Source: Sternotherus odoratus (taxonomy: Eukaryota > Chordata > Testudines > Kinosternidae). From it: a stretch of DNA of 64,000 nt. The DNA is taken from assembly GCA_032164245.1 (NCBI GenBank), contig JAVMKO010000002.1:89107340-89171339 (forward strand). The letters run 5' to 3'. The translations under genes and the position numbers were made by a program. Below are positions 11,298 through 23,755 of this stretch, in pieces (within the stretch, counting starts at the first letter, position 1; every line of letters starts with the position of its first letter). Under the pieces are notes generated by a model. The model saw only the letters and a list, made by a program, of their open reading frames with translations, did not search any database and was not told the origin of the DNA.

Positions 11298-12526
11298 CAT
11301 TCAGTCTATGGATAGATTTTTAATCTGACTGGTGCGAGGTACTATTCAAACAGTATCTTAAAGAAATTTTATTTTATTGTGCTAGAGACTGATCTAGATC
11401 AAACCCATCATTCCAGTGGTAATTTGTCCATCCACATCCTTTTCCCAATGTGCCACATATGGACACTTTTTTGTTAGAAAAGCTATCTGCAAAGATTGAT
11501 ATAAATCAGTTAAAATTTTTATCTCCAAATTGACCACTCATTGCTTTATTAAAGTTAGTTTTCTGTATAAAACAGATTTTCTAGAAATTGAGAAACATAT
11601 TACCTGCCTTGAAAGTATGGGTACCAGGGAAGATTAGGCTAATTAAAAATCATTTTGATTTCTAAATCAGTTAGAAAAGTTTATTTACTGAATAGCTGGC
11701 CAACCACGTGTATTCCATGGCTTTCCCAGTCTTTGATACTCTCTGGTTCATGATTTGGGTTAAGATCTGTCTTATTTGCCGTGGATCTCATTGGTCAGGG
11801 AAGAGAACTGAACTTATCTCTAGTTTTATCTCAAACCCAGTGTAGCCTTTACTAATGGACGTGTTAAATTTCTGGAGAGCATGACTTTTTATTAATCCAT
11901 GAGAGCCTAGCAATGTCCACACTGTCTCAATATTCTTGTTCAATAGAGATCCAGTGTCTGGATGGATTAGAGCACAAACTCTTTCTGAAGATCAAATATC
12001 TTTGGTAATTAAGCCAAAGGGGTCCTAGAAACTTCAAAAAAGACATAAAATGTTAATAGATTTATAACATTAGTTACAATTATGGCTAATAGTGAAAAAT
12101 AATTATGTATTAAAATGTTCAATACTGGCTTGAGCAATTTTTGTAAGGTGCAATTTCACACCTTTAACTTTATACCTATATTGAAGTGGTTACTGTTTAA
12201 TTAAACAATATAACAATGGGCCAAAACTTCCACTGGTACAAGTTGATGTAGTTCTACTGAATAGAGCTACAGTGATGTATATTAGTTGAAGATGTGGTCA
12301 ATTATTTTTTTTAAGTATGCTACCGTTCTCTGTGGATTGTGTGGTACTTTAAGATGTGTGTGGGTAACGCACCTTTGAGGTCTCGAGCACTGTGGGCTGG
12401 CATTGTTCTAAACAACTGGCAGTTGGAAACAGTTGTGGGTGGAGCTAGGTTGGAGCGTAAACTCAAGAATGACGTGGGGCTGGATGTAGTTTGTGGAGAA
12501 GACCCCCCCACACACACTCTGCTAAC
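11298..12526. other. Unassigned A+T-rich sequence
   Basis: Continues the sequence interrupted by the hAT element. No exon or repeat terminus is recognised; it reads like an old repeat but I cannot name a family. Confidence 0.4.
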
Positions 12527-12647
12527 TAGGGTGACCAGACAACAAATGTGAAAAATTGGGACAGAGTGGGGGGTAATAGGAGCCTATATAAAAAAAGACC
12601 CCAAAATCGGGATTGTCCCTATAAAATCAGGACATCTGGTCACCCTA
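12527..12647 (-). mobile_element. TA-type MITE (GGGTGACCAGA family), copy 2
   Basis: A complete 121-bp copy with TA-GGGTGACCAGA at the left and TCTGGTCACCC-TA at the right, perfect inverted ends flanked by the TA target duplication. Interior matches 6407-6528 in reverse orientation. Confidence 0.9.
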
Positions 12648-13789
12648 GTGCTAACTTGACTCATTTTTTATGTTAATTGATTTTTCTTGTTGCTGTTGCT
12701 CTGACTCAGTTACATTAATTGTAGAGTATTTAAATGTCATATTTGGCTTATGGGATTTTGGGATCCACTACAAGAAAATCCCAGTGGCTTTCTTTGATGG
12801 GGTCCAGTTCGAAACATCAGGGGGAGTTGTGTAGCAGTAATGATGAAGAGCTCTCTGGTTTACATGGAAGAAAAAGGAAGATTAAAAACGGCATGTCTGG
12901 AAAAATGGACAGTTTCCATTTGGATAAAAAAGGAGAGGATTTTGAATGCTGTTTGCAAAGGCTGCAGCAGTATTTTTATGCCAACAACTTTGAATATATA
13001 TATTTTTTTAAAGATAGATTTTCCCAACCATAGTTGGAAACTGAAAAGAGAAATTTTCAGTCCTGAAAGACTTATGTTTCACTCATGACCTGAGTGATAT
13101 AAATGATGACTACTCGATGTATTTGGTGTAAAATGGGCTTTTAAAATATACTTCCTGGCTGAGAGGTGTCAGTTTCATGTTGTAAACAAGAGAGAAGGAG
13201 AAAATATAACTGACATCCGAGCTAGACTCAAAAAACTGCCAGCAATCTGTTGTTTTGTTAACTCTGCAAGAACCACAAATCCTGATGTCAGCAACTGAGT
13301 ATTGCCATGTTGTTACAACAGCTGGCTATCATCCATAAGGGAACACAGACTACCTGGGGATTCCTATAGAAGAGTGGAGCTCTACTCTGCTCCAACATGC
13401 TTCTTCCTTCTCCAACACACATCCAGTGCCAAGACTGGGAAGGTATGTGTAAGAATGGTTCTGCTGGCTTTACACCAACTGATCATTTCCCTCGACTGAG
13501 ATCATTCTCTACTAGACAATTGTGACCAAATTATGTTCCCTTTGCACTGCTCAAGTAGAACAAAAGGGAAGGAACCGGGGCTGAGATTCTGGCCCATTAT
13601 CAAGAGGAATAAGAGCTTTAGGATGTCTACAAATTGATGTGAAGTAAACCTGTTTGCTGTTACCCTCAGTTATTATAAAAGTAAATGGTCCTTCATTAGT
13701 AAAGAAAAATGTTCTTACTTCCATTTCATTCAGGTGATCAAAACAGCAGTTTGTATCTATGAAAAATCCAGAGTTGATTAAATTAGAGC
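12648..13789. other. No recognisable gene or element
   Basis: A 99-codon plus-strand frame at 12734-13033 shows no family motif and no splice context I trust. Otherwise nothing is identified. Confidence 0.45.
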
Positions 13790-14581
13790 AGTGGTTCCCA
13801 AACTTCAACAACCTGTGAACCCCTTTCACTAAAATGACAACTCTTGTGAGCCCCCTCCTAGAAATCATAGAATACCTAAATGGCTCTCTCAAGGATTGAG
13901 CTCACAACTATGGGTTTAGCAGGGCAATGCTCAAAGCACTGAGCTATCCCTTCCGGGGATTGTCTCTTTTGCCGGAGTATATATTATAAAAGCTGTGATG
14001 TTGGAAATATAAAATTTGTGGGTTTTTTGATATGCTTATTACACACTATTTATTATTTGTTATTTATCATTACCGTATTTTTATCACATTATGAAAACGG
14101 CAACATTCTTCCAATGTCTCACTTTCATAGCTCGTATCACTTTGAATAAGCCTGTTATAAAACAAGGCTCCTATGTTTCATCAAGGAATATCAGATGCAA
14201 AACAGCATGAAGGTATTTAAAAAGCCAACTCAAAGAGGTCCTCCTAGATAAGCAGCAGTCCAGGCAAACAACATACATTACAAGAAAGCTTAAACTTGTT
14301 CTTCACAATCATTTTAAAAACAACACTAGCTGCCTATTTAATTTAAAAAACAGCAAAATATATCCTCCCCCCTTTCCTTATAAGGAATCTTGAAGTTTAA
14401 ATCTCCTCAGTGGACTAGATATGCTTGCTTTGATCTGATTAGCTCTTGGAAGTCTAGGGTCTCTGGGCTGCTGGCCCCATGCTGCCTGGGGCACCTAGGG
14501 ATAGCTCTGTCCACCATTAGGGATCTTTTCCCCCAGAACCCCGTGTAACATTTTGCAAACGAACCAGTTTGGGAACCATTG
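13790..14581. mobile_element. hAT-like element interrupted by a SINE
   Basis: Inverted termini CAGTGGTTCCCAAACT (left) and AGTTTGGGAACCATTG (right). The flanking octamers AATTAGAG and AGTTAAAG match at six of eight positions, consistent with a decayed hAT target duplication. A Cry-type SINE sits inside at about 13862-13958, so the hAT inserted first. No transposase frame is visible. Confidence 0.75.
13862..13958 (-). repeat. Cry-type tRNA-derived SINE (5' part)
   Basis: On the minus strand, 'gggatagctcagtgctttga' contains the pol III A box and 'gttgtgagctcaatcc' the B box, in the head of the turtle tRNA-derived SINE. It is truncated after 'gccatttagg'. The fuller copy at 53334-53550 is the same family. 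Confidence 0.85.
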
Positions 14582-14589
14582 AGTTAAAG

Positions 14590-17110
14590 CCTTCCTTCGC
14601 CTTTTCCTCTTCTCTTCATCTGTCTGCAACTCTTCCCCTTACTCCCTCCTCTGCTGCTGTCCTAAAAGCAGTTTACTTTTGAGAGGGAATAATTGTGACA
14701 TCACTCGTCATTGTGGGAAAATGACCTCATAACTAAATAACTTCTCCCTTCTTCTTATTCTCCACTTTTACTCTTCCTTGTCATTCTCTTTATTTAATTG
14801 CTATTCTAATTTTTAAAAGTCAAATTAATTTTAGAGCTGGGGCAGAGAAACAGACACATAAACTTAGGCAACAATCCTTCAAAGTCTTAAGGATGTGCTA
14901 AAAGTCAATGGGATTCCTCAAAGTGTGTGCAGTTAAGCACTTGCTTACATGTTTACAGAATCCAAGCCTTGGTGCTGATTCTACAAGATGCTAAGCTAAG
15001 CTAAGCACTTCCTGAAAAATAATGAGTGCTAACTATTTTAAATGGGAGTTGAGGGTGCTCAGAACACTGCAGGATTCCACACAAAAAGACAAACACACTA
15101 TAAGGATGTACCAACTAGTTATTTTATAGATAATTTTAATTAGATTCTTTGTAAATAGTCCAGTTTTTGAGTGCAATAACTATAAAAGATTGTCTGAAGG
15201 TTAGACAAACTCAGCAATTCTATTATACTGCCTAAAAGTGAATTTAGAAGAAAACTGGAATAATTTTTCTAATTAATTTTATAATTTAACACAACAATTG
15301 TTTGGAAACAAAACATACAAAACATACAAAATTTACAACAAAATATATGAATATTAGTTTACAACAAATATATAATATTAGTTATATGAGATTTATCGGC
15401 CATTGTGCTTTTTGGAAAACATTGTGCTTCTAAGCAGCTACAATGTTTTACTATTGACTTTTATGCATTATTAGACTTTAGTCAGTGATTTGATTATAAA
15501 TATATAATGTAATGAAATTTCATCTTTTTTGGTATTGGCAATAAGACTTTCTTATGCAGAATGTGGTATAACTTTATCAAGAATGATACATTTTCCTTTC
15601 ATTGTTAGTTTGTCTCCTTTATAAAGTGACAGTGTACTTGCTGGAACATTGACTATGAGGATCATAAATTTCCTTTATCTGTGTTTTTTTTTTAAATAAA
15701 AGTGATTGATAACAATTTTGGTAAATAACTGAATATTTTGTTAGTATTTACTTTTTAACATGAATACATTGTCTACACCTGTTAGAGTTTGACAACTTTG
15801 ATAGGACTTGCTTAACTGATAGGTTTGTATATGGTCTGTCTATAGCTGCATTGAGTGAAAGTCCGGCTCCACTGAAGTCAATGGCAGAACTCCAATTGAC
15901 TTAAATGGGGCCATAATTTCATCCATGTGGATATATATATATATATTTTAAAAAACCCTATTTATATGAATTGATTTGTAAAGCAGCTGAAGAGGTGAAA
16001 GTGATATACAGTGGGTCCAAGTGTTATTATTTCTAATAGAATATCATATTTTTCTTTGAGTATTTCTTGCCTTTGTTTGCTATTAGCTATTTGCACATTG
16101 ATGTCTCCTCTTGTATGTAGATATCAGAGGTTGATGTCCAACATCTATAACCAGAGGACGTCCTCTGTGTGAAGAGAGGCTAGTCATTGTAAACTGTCCT
16201 CCAACTGTAGGTTGTGCACTCTTCTTCCATATGAGTTATTGTTTGCAATGGTTTTCCACAGTCACAGTGTGGGGAGGAAACCAAGCCAAGCCAGAGAATA
16301 GTTGCAGCAACTCTGGATGAAATAGAGAGTGGCTATTGAGCCTGGTCCATGATCTACAATCAAATGAAAACGGAGGCAAATGCAATGATAGACTTCAGTT
16401 TACTTGGTGTGTTAGACTCTCTTTTCCATTGAAGCTTCTTCTCTGTAAAGACATAGTTTCAGCTGCTGATCACCCATGCATCCAAAAGTGTAGGAGCCTA
16501 CATAGCAAAGGGGTGTCAAGAGATCAGCCATGCTATCACACCTGGTCCACAGGAGTGGGATTCCTCCTTCGAATATCAACAGACCTTAGAGTTGGTACAG
16601 TGTGTTGTTCTTATCGGAGAATGTGGCATCTGTCAACTGGATATGTAATCAGCTAGTTCCATCTGTTACAGCCCTCCAAGCAACTTTAACAGTAATGACA
16701 TCTCATTCAAGGTCTGGCAGGGCTATGTGTGCTAGCACATACAAACCGGAGGTTAGTGTACTCTTCTGTTAGCCACTCATAATACAAATGACTGAGTTTA
16801 GCTCCCTGTGGGCAAGCTGAGTGGGATGGCTGCTCACCTAGCCTCAGTATTTAGCTGGAGGAAACATGAAGGCCAAGATAGATGTATGAAGGAATGAAGG
16901 GTTTGCTCCCCAGGAGGTTCCCAATAGTTTTCATATCAAGACCTTTATTGTCAGGTGGGGCTGGTATGTCAGGCTAGGTCGAGTTATACTCCTAACTATG
17001 TGACAACTGGATGGAATAGCAATAGCTGACCTTGGGCATAAGTCAAAATAGATTGATTGGCAAAACAATTGTTTTGATGGAAAGTAGTTGCCGTTCTCTT
17101 GGGTTCACTG
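14590..17110. other. Intergenic, ancient repeat relics only
   Basis: Contains relics of an old amniote repeat ('gcagttaagcacttgctta', near 14930; related to 59411-59465), 'gaagtcaatggcagaactcc' near 15880, a short (TA)n at about 15930-15946, and a 16,080-16,900 stretch that resembles a dispersed repeat I cannot name. No host exon is seen. Confidence 0.45.
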
Positions 17111-17117
17111 AGACTTA

Positions 17118-17409
17118 TGGCTTGTCTTCACTACCATGCTAAACCAGCGCTGCTGTGATTGATGCAGCGGTGTCATTTTAGCGCATCTGGTGAAAATGCA
17201 CTACATAGATGGGAGCACACTCTTCTGTCGATATAATTAATCCACCTCAACAAGAGGCGGATGTTATGTCGGCGGGAGAGCATCTCCCGCCAACATAGCG
17301 CAGTGCAGACATCACATTGAGTCGATGTAAATTATATTGCTCAAGAGGGTGTTTTTTTCACATCCCTGAGCGACATAATTTACATTGACTTCAGGGATAG
17401 TGTAGACAC
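17118..17409. mobile_element. Harbinger-type MITE
   Basis: The unit is flanked by the 3-bp duplication TTA (17115-17117 and 17410-17412), the size and sequence usual for PIF-Harbinger. The ends 'tggcttgtcttcactac' and 'atagtgtagacac' are imperfect inverted complements. Inside are two fold-backs: 'ggcgggagagc'/'atctcccgcc', and 'gatgtaaattatattgctca' against 'gagcgacataatttacat'. Length about 292 bp; non-coding. Confidence 0.8.
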
Positions 17410-17412
17410 TTA

Positions 17413-18040
17413 ATCTCCATTGCTAAAAGTCAGTTGGCAGAGTATCCATGTTTCTGCTAAGATTCCCTTGAAACCTCTGAAAGTAATTTCAATGACAGTA
17501 ATATAGGTGACATCTTTACTGTTGATGATTATGTAAATTCTGTGTTTCAACTTCATTTTAAAAAATCTCTTGTAACAGCAGGAAACTATAATAGTGCCTT
17601 CATAAATGTATGCCTGTATCTTATAGATATTGTATATCTCTACCTCAAAAGAGATATCTATGAAGAAGATATATTTTTCTATAGATCACATATTCTTCAA
17701 AAAATAGCAAGCTTAATCATAGATTTGAGGGAAGACCATAGCTGATACAAGAGCACACATGGACATGGGCAGGGAAAATCGCGTACTTGGTTAAAATGGT
17801 TGAGTATACAAACCATCAAAGAGTAAGAGTTCTGAAAATCGGCTTCCTGCCCAATTGATCTCCTCAATAATAGATCCCATATCTTGTGCTGCCATTCACC
17901 TCTAATCACTGAATTACTACATAGTTTGATGTCTCCATCACATTAAATTCTCCTCATATATCTTAATGTCTCCCATTAGCTTAGAATAGCTTCTTGTGAA
18001 CTTTCCCTTTAATTTGCTGCAGATTTTTTATCCTGAAGTG
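17413..18040. other. No recognisable gene or element
   Basis: A+T-rich sequence between the MITE and the promoter region; nothing identified. Confidence 0.5.
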
Positions 18041-18043
18041 GAC

Positions 18044-18690
18044 TCAGCCAATCAACTTTATTCATGCTTGTTTTGGGGGAGCAGGGAGGAGATTTCACAC
18101 TATGAATTAGTTGCACAGTATTTGCACAATGAGTTGTACTGGGAAACCATATTTTGGGGTTTCTGGTTACTAGTTCAGGCAGAGTGTAAGCCATGTGTGG
18201 AAACAGTTTCTGCTTCAAGAGCTTGGACCACTAGTTTTCTCCTCCAATGAGAAACACTGTCACTTGACATGGCATAATCCTATTGGCTGCTGGATGTGGG
18301 TGGGCAGTTGATAATCCTGCAGATGCAAATGAGGCTTCACCCAACATCCCATGCAAATGAAGTCAGGGCTGCTGGGTGACCACGTGGTGTTATTGATGGG
18401 AGTGAAATCAAACACCTCCCTCTTCAGGATGACGTCACATGATCATACCCAAACCTAGTGATTGCCACCCCTTGTGCCCACTCAGAAGGACCAGAGCAGG
18501 AGGGGAAGGTAAAGGAGAGAACAGGTGAGTCAGGGGGACCCATGGGGGGTTCAGCCCCCAACATCTTTCACCTTTAGTACCTATCCTCTCCCTAGGGAGC
18601 TGATGGAGGGAACCAATAGGAGCCTTGGACAAACCCTCTCCCTATTGGTCTGCTGCCTAGTATGCAAATGAACATAACGTCACTTCCTGG
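18044..18690 (+). promoter_or_regulatory. ADNP2: ADNP2 upstream regulatory region
   Basis: This block just upstream of the CpG island is dense in classical promoter motifs. CCAAT boxes lie at 18048, 18244 and 18613 and inverted (ATTGG) at 18282 and 18644. Three ATGCAAAT octamers lie at 18323, 18351 and 18662. A perfect palindromic CRE, TGACGTCA, is at 18430-18437, and 'aacgtcacttcctgg' near 18675 joins a CRE half-site to an ETS-like site. No TATA box is evident, which fits a CpG-island promoter. Motifs are seen directly; function is inferred. Confidence 0.65.
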
Positions 18691-18699
18691 GATAAATCG

Positions 18700-19170
18700 A
18701 GCGCCATTTTCTCTTTCTGGTTTGGGCTGGATGAGGAGCCAGCGGAGGCGGATGGATGGGAGCGGGGCCCTGGGGGCTCCGCGCAGGGGTTGAGGCGGGT
18801 CAGGGCGCTGGTGATGCTGCTGCCGCCGCCGTTCTGTGACTGAGCGCGGGGCGCAGCGGGCGGCCCCGGGGCCGGGAGGAGGAGCCGGCGGGACGGGCAG
18901 GCGGCACAGCGCGGCCGCGGAGCTGGCTTTGTGAGGAGCGGGAGGGCGCAGGCTGCCGCGCGGATCCACGCCCCGGGAGGCGGCGAGCGAGCGCCCCCTA
19001 CAGCCTGGCCGGGTAGGTACATGGAGCGCCCGCCCCCATCTGGGCAGGGCTGGTTCGAGCGCCGGAGACAGACCGCGCGGCACAGCGACAGTGTGGCCGG
19101 GCGGGCGGCGCTCGGGCTGCCCCTGCACTCCCAGCGCAGAGCGGCAGGTGCCCAGGAAGCCGCTCGGCCC
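18700..19170 (+). promoter_or_regulatory. ADNP2: CpG island with ADNP2 transcription start
   Basis: G+C and CpG density rise sharply here against A+T-rich flanks and fall again after about 19170. Repeated GCGG/CCGCC and GC-box sequences are present. The position, 7.6 kb upstream of the first coding exon on the same strand, fits the start of ADNP2. A 178-codon minus-strand frame and several others across the island are composition artefacts. Confidence 0.8.
18720..19012 (+). other. ADNP2: Probable non-coding exon 1 of ADNP2
   Basis: A strong donor, GG|GTAGGT, lies at 19012/19013 inside the CpG island. The first coding exon begins only 12 bases before its ATG, so at least one upstream untranslated exon is required; human ADNP2 is likewise known to have an untranslated first exon. 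The 5' limit is a guess from the pyrimidine-rich start near 18715. Confidence 0.5.
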
Positions 19171-20579
19171 AGGCAGCCTAGGGCGCCCCGCGTGTCTCTA
19201 TGTATTTACCCCCCCGCCTAGAGCATCCTGCCCCAGCGTGCTGGACCCCCGGCATACATTGTACCTGCCCCATGTACTCGACACCCCTCACCCCCCATAC
19301 TCAGCACAGTGAGGAGAAGACCCCCTCCCCTGCACAAACCCAGTCTTTGCTCCAGGGGTGGGGTTGGGCAGTGGGTGGGTGTCTGCAATGACCCCAGCTC
19401 GCCTGGGGGCACAAAAGGTTTAAATTCCTTGGGACTTGCAGAGTCAAATACATCAGCCACATGCTCTCTGGTGCCCACTGGGAGGCAGGTAAAGGTTGCT
19501 TCCTGGATACCCTGTATGGAGTAGATACCAGAGAAATTCCCTAGATTCCATTGTGTACTCTTGACCTCCATTTTGAATAAGTAATAGTCATCTCATTGGA
19601 AGCAGCAGGTCACATGATATTTCTGAGCATGTGTAGTAAGAAAGTGGGAAAAAGGTCAGTGGAGGTAAATAACCGAAGTAGGGAAAAGGTCAGGAGGTTG
19701 TAACTCTGAGGCAAATACGGACAGTGGGCATGCGTGGAATGTTGACCTGTTTCAGAATGTTTGAATGTTGGTACTGAGCACGTGTGAGCATGTGCAGTAG
19801 ATCTGATGGTCTTGAAAGTTCTGGAAGGTGAGGCAGAGGGTGCTTCCTAAGTACCCTACCTTGCATGGAGTGAGAGTGATAGAGAGGGCCAATGCTCTCT
19901 TCTTCCTGTTTCTCTCCTGCCTGTCTCCTTCCCCTGCTTTCCTGCCATGGTATAATATAGAAAGCATGGGGTGTGTAACTGTAACAAAATAATAGAAGGG
20001 ATACACAGTACCTCTAAACCATGGAGTGTGCAGTACTGAAAAACACTCCTGTAGGCAGTTGCAGGGTTGAGCCTCAACATTCGCTTGTCGACTGATCTGT
20101 TTTTGTTTTTGTTTTAAACTCACAGTAGTTAAAACCCACATCATCCAGAGAAGGAAGAGAGGTTAAAGGGAAGATGGAAGGATTGAGTTAGTTGACTGCC
20201 TTGTTCAGAGTGTACTGCCTCTTGTGCACACTCCATAATGACTGTGAAGTCCTCTGGCCGTCAGACTTCAGGTAACACAGATGGGAAGGACATCCTCATT
20301 CCAAAACCAAATCTCCTCTTTAACCAGTATACTGACTAGGTCATGTAGATGTACTTCCCCAACTCTAATCAGTACTTTTGTTTGGGACATCTTTAGAATA
20401 GCGGAAAAGAGTAGACAGAGCCCTTCTGTAAGTTTGATGGTTTCAGATACATTCTAATGATATAGTCTTGTAATGTGAAAATGAGTGGTAGCTAATGTGT
20501 AAATAAATCAGGGTTGTTTCGGGCCTAAGTGGGAAATAGATAGACGAATATTTATTTTACTATAGATATGCATATCTTT

Positions 20580-20760
20580 TGGGCTTTTCTACAGAGAGAA
20601 CTTGACCAGCATTGCTATAGAGGAATAACTTTCACACTAAAGATACTCTAGAATAACTCCCCATATGAACACTCAAGGGAGCATCACTATGGCAAGTTAT
20701 TCTGGAGTAGTTATTCCTCTATAGCAATGCTGGTCAAGTTCCCTGTGTAGAGAAGCCCTA
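20580..20760. mobile_element. Palindromic fold-back MITE
   Basis: The first about 50 bases ('gggcttttctacagagagaa', then 'cttgaccagcattgctatag', then 'aggaataact') are repeated as the reverse complement at 20710-20760 with very few differences. The centre is about 75 bp. The element could form a long cruciform. The superfamily is not clear from the target site; GGGCTT...CTACA ends resemble Harbinger/hAT MITEs of turtles. Confidence 0.85.
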
Positions 20761-22797
20761 AATGTTTGTTTTAAAAACAGTCTCCTCCTCCTCTTATCTG
20801 TCTGGATAGCTGCATTTTGAGCTAAGGAGAGACTTCCATGTTTAGAGTATGGCAGGAAACCAAAGTTAGTGTAATGAAACTCGTGTTGTTCCCTTTAATT
20901 TATCATACAGAGAGTAACCCTAAGGGAATATACACCCCAGAATAACAAAACTATATTTTTAAATAGCAGTTGTTTTCAATAAAATTTTTAATTTGATTTC
21001 CTCTCCATGCTTCAGGACTAAAGGAACAATTTCCAGTGAATCAATTTCTTAGACTGATGTGCATTCCAATAAAAAAATCATCACTTCCTGTTTGAGAATA
21101 TGGTATAAACTGTCTTAAGTTCTGATTAGTTTTCAATAAAACAGCTATTAGTATTGAAATTATTTGCTGTTTACTTAGCTAAGGAAAACTGGTTTGCTCA
21201 CTTGAGGAGTGTACTTATAAAATTACAAGTTTACTTATTTTAGCTCCTTTTAATACTTTTATGTATTGCATAAGTACTAAATTAATGCTTAATTCCTTTT
21301 TTCTTCTGCTGAAAAACACTCAGCTGGATAAAATTGAAGCTCAAATGTGAACTGAATGTCATGTAATTTTAAAAAAAGTTTCTAATACAGTGAAAATATA
21401 TAAAATAAACAGAAAATTAAAAGAACACTTGCTTTCTAAAGCAAGATACCAGAAAAATCTCTTTCCTTTATTTACAGATCAGGAGGACCAAAATGCAAAG
21501 TTCTACATTTTCCTTGTAACAGTTGAGTACAACAAACATGAATGTTTGAGACTGCAATAGTAGTTTCAGGATAAATGTAAAATCTTGATCTTAAGTTCTC
21601 ACATGTAAAGAGAATGAGTCCTTCCTCTGATATCTTGCTCTAGAATTCGTGTGTGTTAAACTCTGTAGAGTTAATACATATTCCCCCCCGCAATTATTTT
21701 TATTTTTCCAAAAGTCTGCTAGTTCACGCTTAGAAAATATAGTTCATTGAAGAAATCAGACTTTGCAAACTTTAATTGTAGTTTTTGATTCTGATTTTTT
21801 TTTTTTTTTTTTTTTGCTTTAAATGTGAAGGGGGGAAAGGGTAGAGGTTATACAGAACATAATTTTCTTTTGTAATTGTCTGCTGTACAGTAGGTGTCCT
21901 CTATCTTATTTGAGAGTCTGTGTATTAGTCTGTCTAAACTGGAATGGAACTTGCCATATTTATATCTCCAACAGCTCATACACACTTCAAAGACTTTTTT
22001 TTGTACAGTTGTCCATATGTTGTTTTTGCTGTTCCTTTTTTCCCTTCGGTCTTACCTTTAGAAATATCAACTCTGGTCTGTCCTGTTTTTGGTGGAGGAC
22101 TTGTAGAGAGTCTGAAGATGAATATTGTTAGCTCACATATTAATTGAAGGGTTGAATTGTTGAAAATGACATTATTTTTCAGTACATTTGTTGTTGAACA
22201 TTTTAAATGGGTGGGCAATCTTTAAAAAACAAAAAAAATCTGATACCTTCTTTAACTGTCTGACTAAAAATTCCTTCCTCATTTGCTTAGCTCTGTATGC
22301 CTTCTAGGCTAGTCAGAACCTGAATTTCCAATGTAAATATCAAACAGGTAAAAAATTTTCTGTGCATCTTAAATCAAAAGTACAATTTGTTTTTCATTCT
22401 CAGGTCACCTTTCTCTTTCAAGGGGCAAAATGGTTAATTTTAAGCTAATTTTTTGGATGCACACATATGGTCTGCAAGCACGTTAATTTTGGATAAGTGT
22501 TCCTCTGATTCATAATATAATATTTGAGCTATGTTGCTTGGAACGGTGTTTCAGTAGTAAACATTGTACTGGTAAGAAGAGTCTGTAGTATTGGTGGTGT
22601 CTTCTCTTGGTTGAAAAGCAGATAATGTTTGCATGATTTAATATAGAGACTATTACTGTTCATATGCTGTAAAGTAGTGGAGAAAATCTCATGCTGTACT
22701 CAGGTTCAATAGCATACGGTTAGGGACGCGTTACCCTAGTCAGACAATAGTTAAAGGAAAAAAGTTAATGGACGAAATACCACTGAGGTCTGTCAAG

Positions 22798-23292
22798 AAT
22801 CAGAGAGGTAGCCGTGTTAGTCTGGAATAGCAGAGGTAACAAAGAGTCCTGTGGCACCTTAAAGACTAACTATAAAGTTTTGAAGCATAAGCTTTCGTGG
22901 GCTAATACCCACTTCGTCGGACGCAAGCAGTGGAAGTGTCCAGGGGCAGGTATAGATAAGTAGGCAAGAACCAGGTAGGAGGTAACAAGGTTAGTCCAAT
23001 CAGGCTGAACCAGCTTGTTAACTCAAATCAGGGAGGGTGGGGTATTCTTCTAGCAGCTGAATTGGAGGTGTGAACTCTGAGAGAGGAGAAGCTGTTTTTG
23101 TAATTAGCAAGCCATTCAAGATCCTTGTTCAATCCTAGATTGATTGTATCAAACTTGCAAATGAACTGCATCTCTGCAGTTTCTCCTTGCAGTCTGGTCT
23201 TGAAAGTTTTTTTGCTGCAGTATGGTGACTTTTAACTTTAAATCTGCAATTGTGTGTCCAGGCAGATTGAAGTGTTCTCCTACAGGTTTTTA
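22798..23292 (-). mobile_element. Penelope-like retroelement, 3' fragment
   Basis: On the minus strand, from 23292, the frame reads KPVGEHFNLPGHT, a motif I associate with the C-terminal GIY-YIG endonuclease region of Penelope-like elements. After a frameshift it continues through 'FICKFDTINLGLNKDLEW'. The 3' end is the well-known reptile tail with 'cgacgaagtgggtattagcc' and 'tccagactaacacggctacc'. The element is 5'-truncated and frame-broken. Two shorter tail fragments lie at 47700-47785 and 56853-56885. Confidence 0.7.
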
Positions 23293-23755
23293 CTGAGGTC
23301 TGTGTGAATGATTTAAGGGCAATTCATGTGTCAGTACTGCAGGATCAGCCATAAAGATAACAAATAATCTCTTAATTAATAAGATAATTTGTTTGGATTT
23401 TGCACTTAACTTTCCAAAAGCATTACATTATTATGTGAATTATGAATTTTTGGGAGCAGTTTACATTCAGAAGTAATTAAAATAAACTTTTCTTGGTAAG
23501 AGTTTGTCATTCTGCTCCCTAACATCCAGTAGCTGAGATGGTAAAACAAACTGTCATTTTCATATATTGCATCTTACTGAATTTGCTTTGTTGGCTTTGG
23601 TTGGCAAGAAACTGGTCGTTGCTAGCAAAAGATTGGTGGTAGTTCAGGATGCAGCAAAGGGAAAGTTTTGGTTAAAAACTGAAGGCTAAAACACCAAAAC
23701 AACTAATGACATGGAAATAAAAATGGTTGGATAATACACTATTCAAACTGTGAAA

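Noticed and set aside
1..18000. RBFA or TXNL4A, the upstream neighbours of human ADNP2
   Set aside because: I looked for splice-flanked similarity and saw none; they may lie further left or elsewhere.
18592..19128. 178-codon antisense frame at the CpG island
   Set aside because: Arg/Pro/Ala-rich, no family motif, explained by CpG-island composition.
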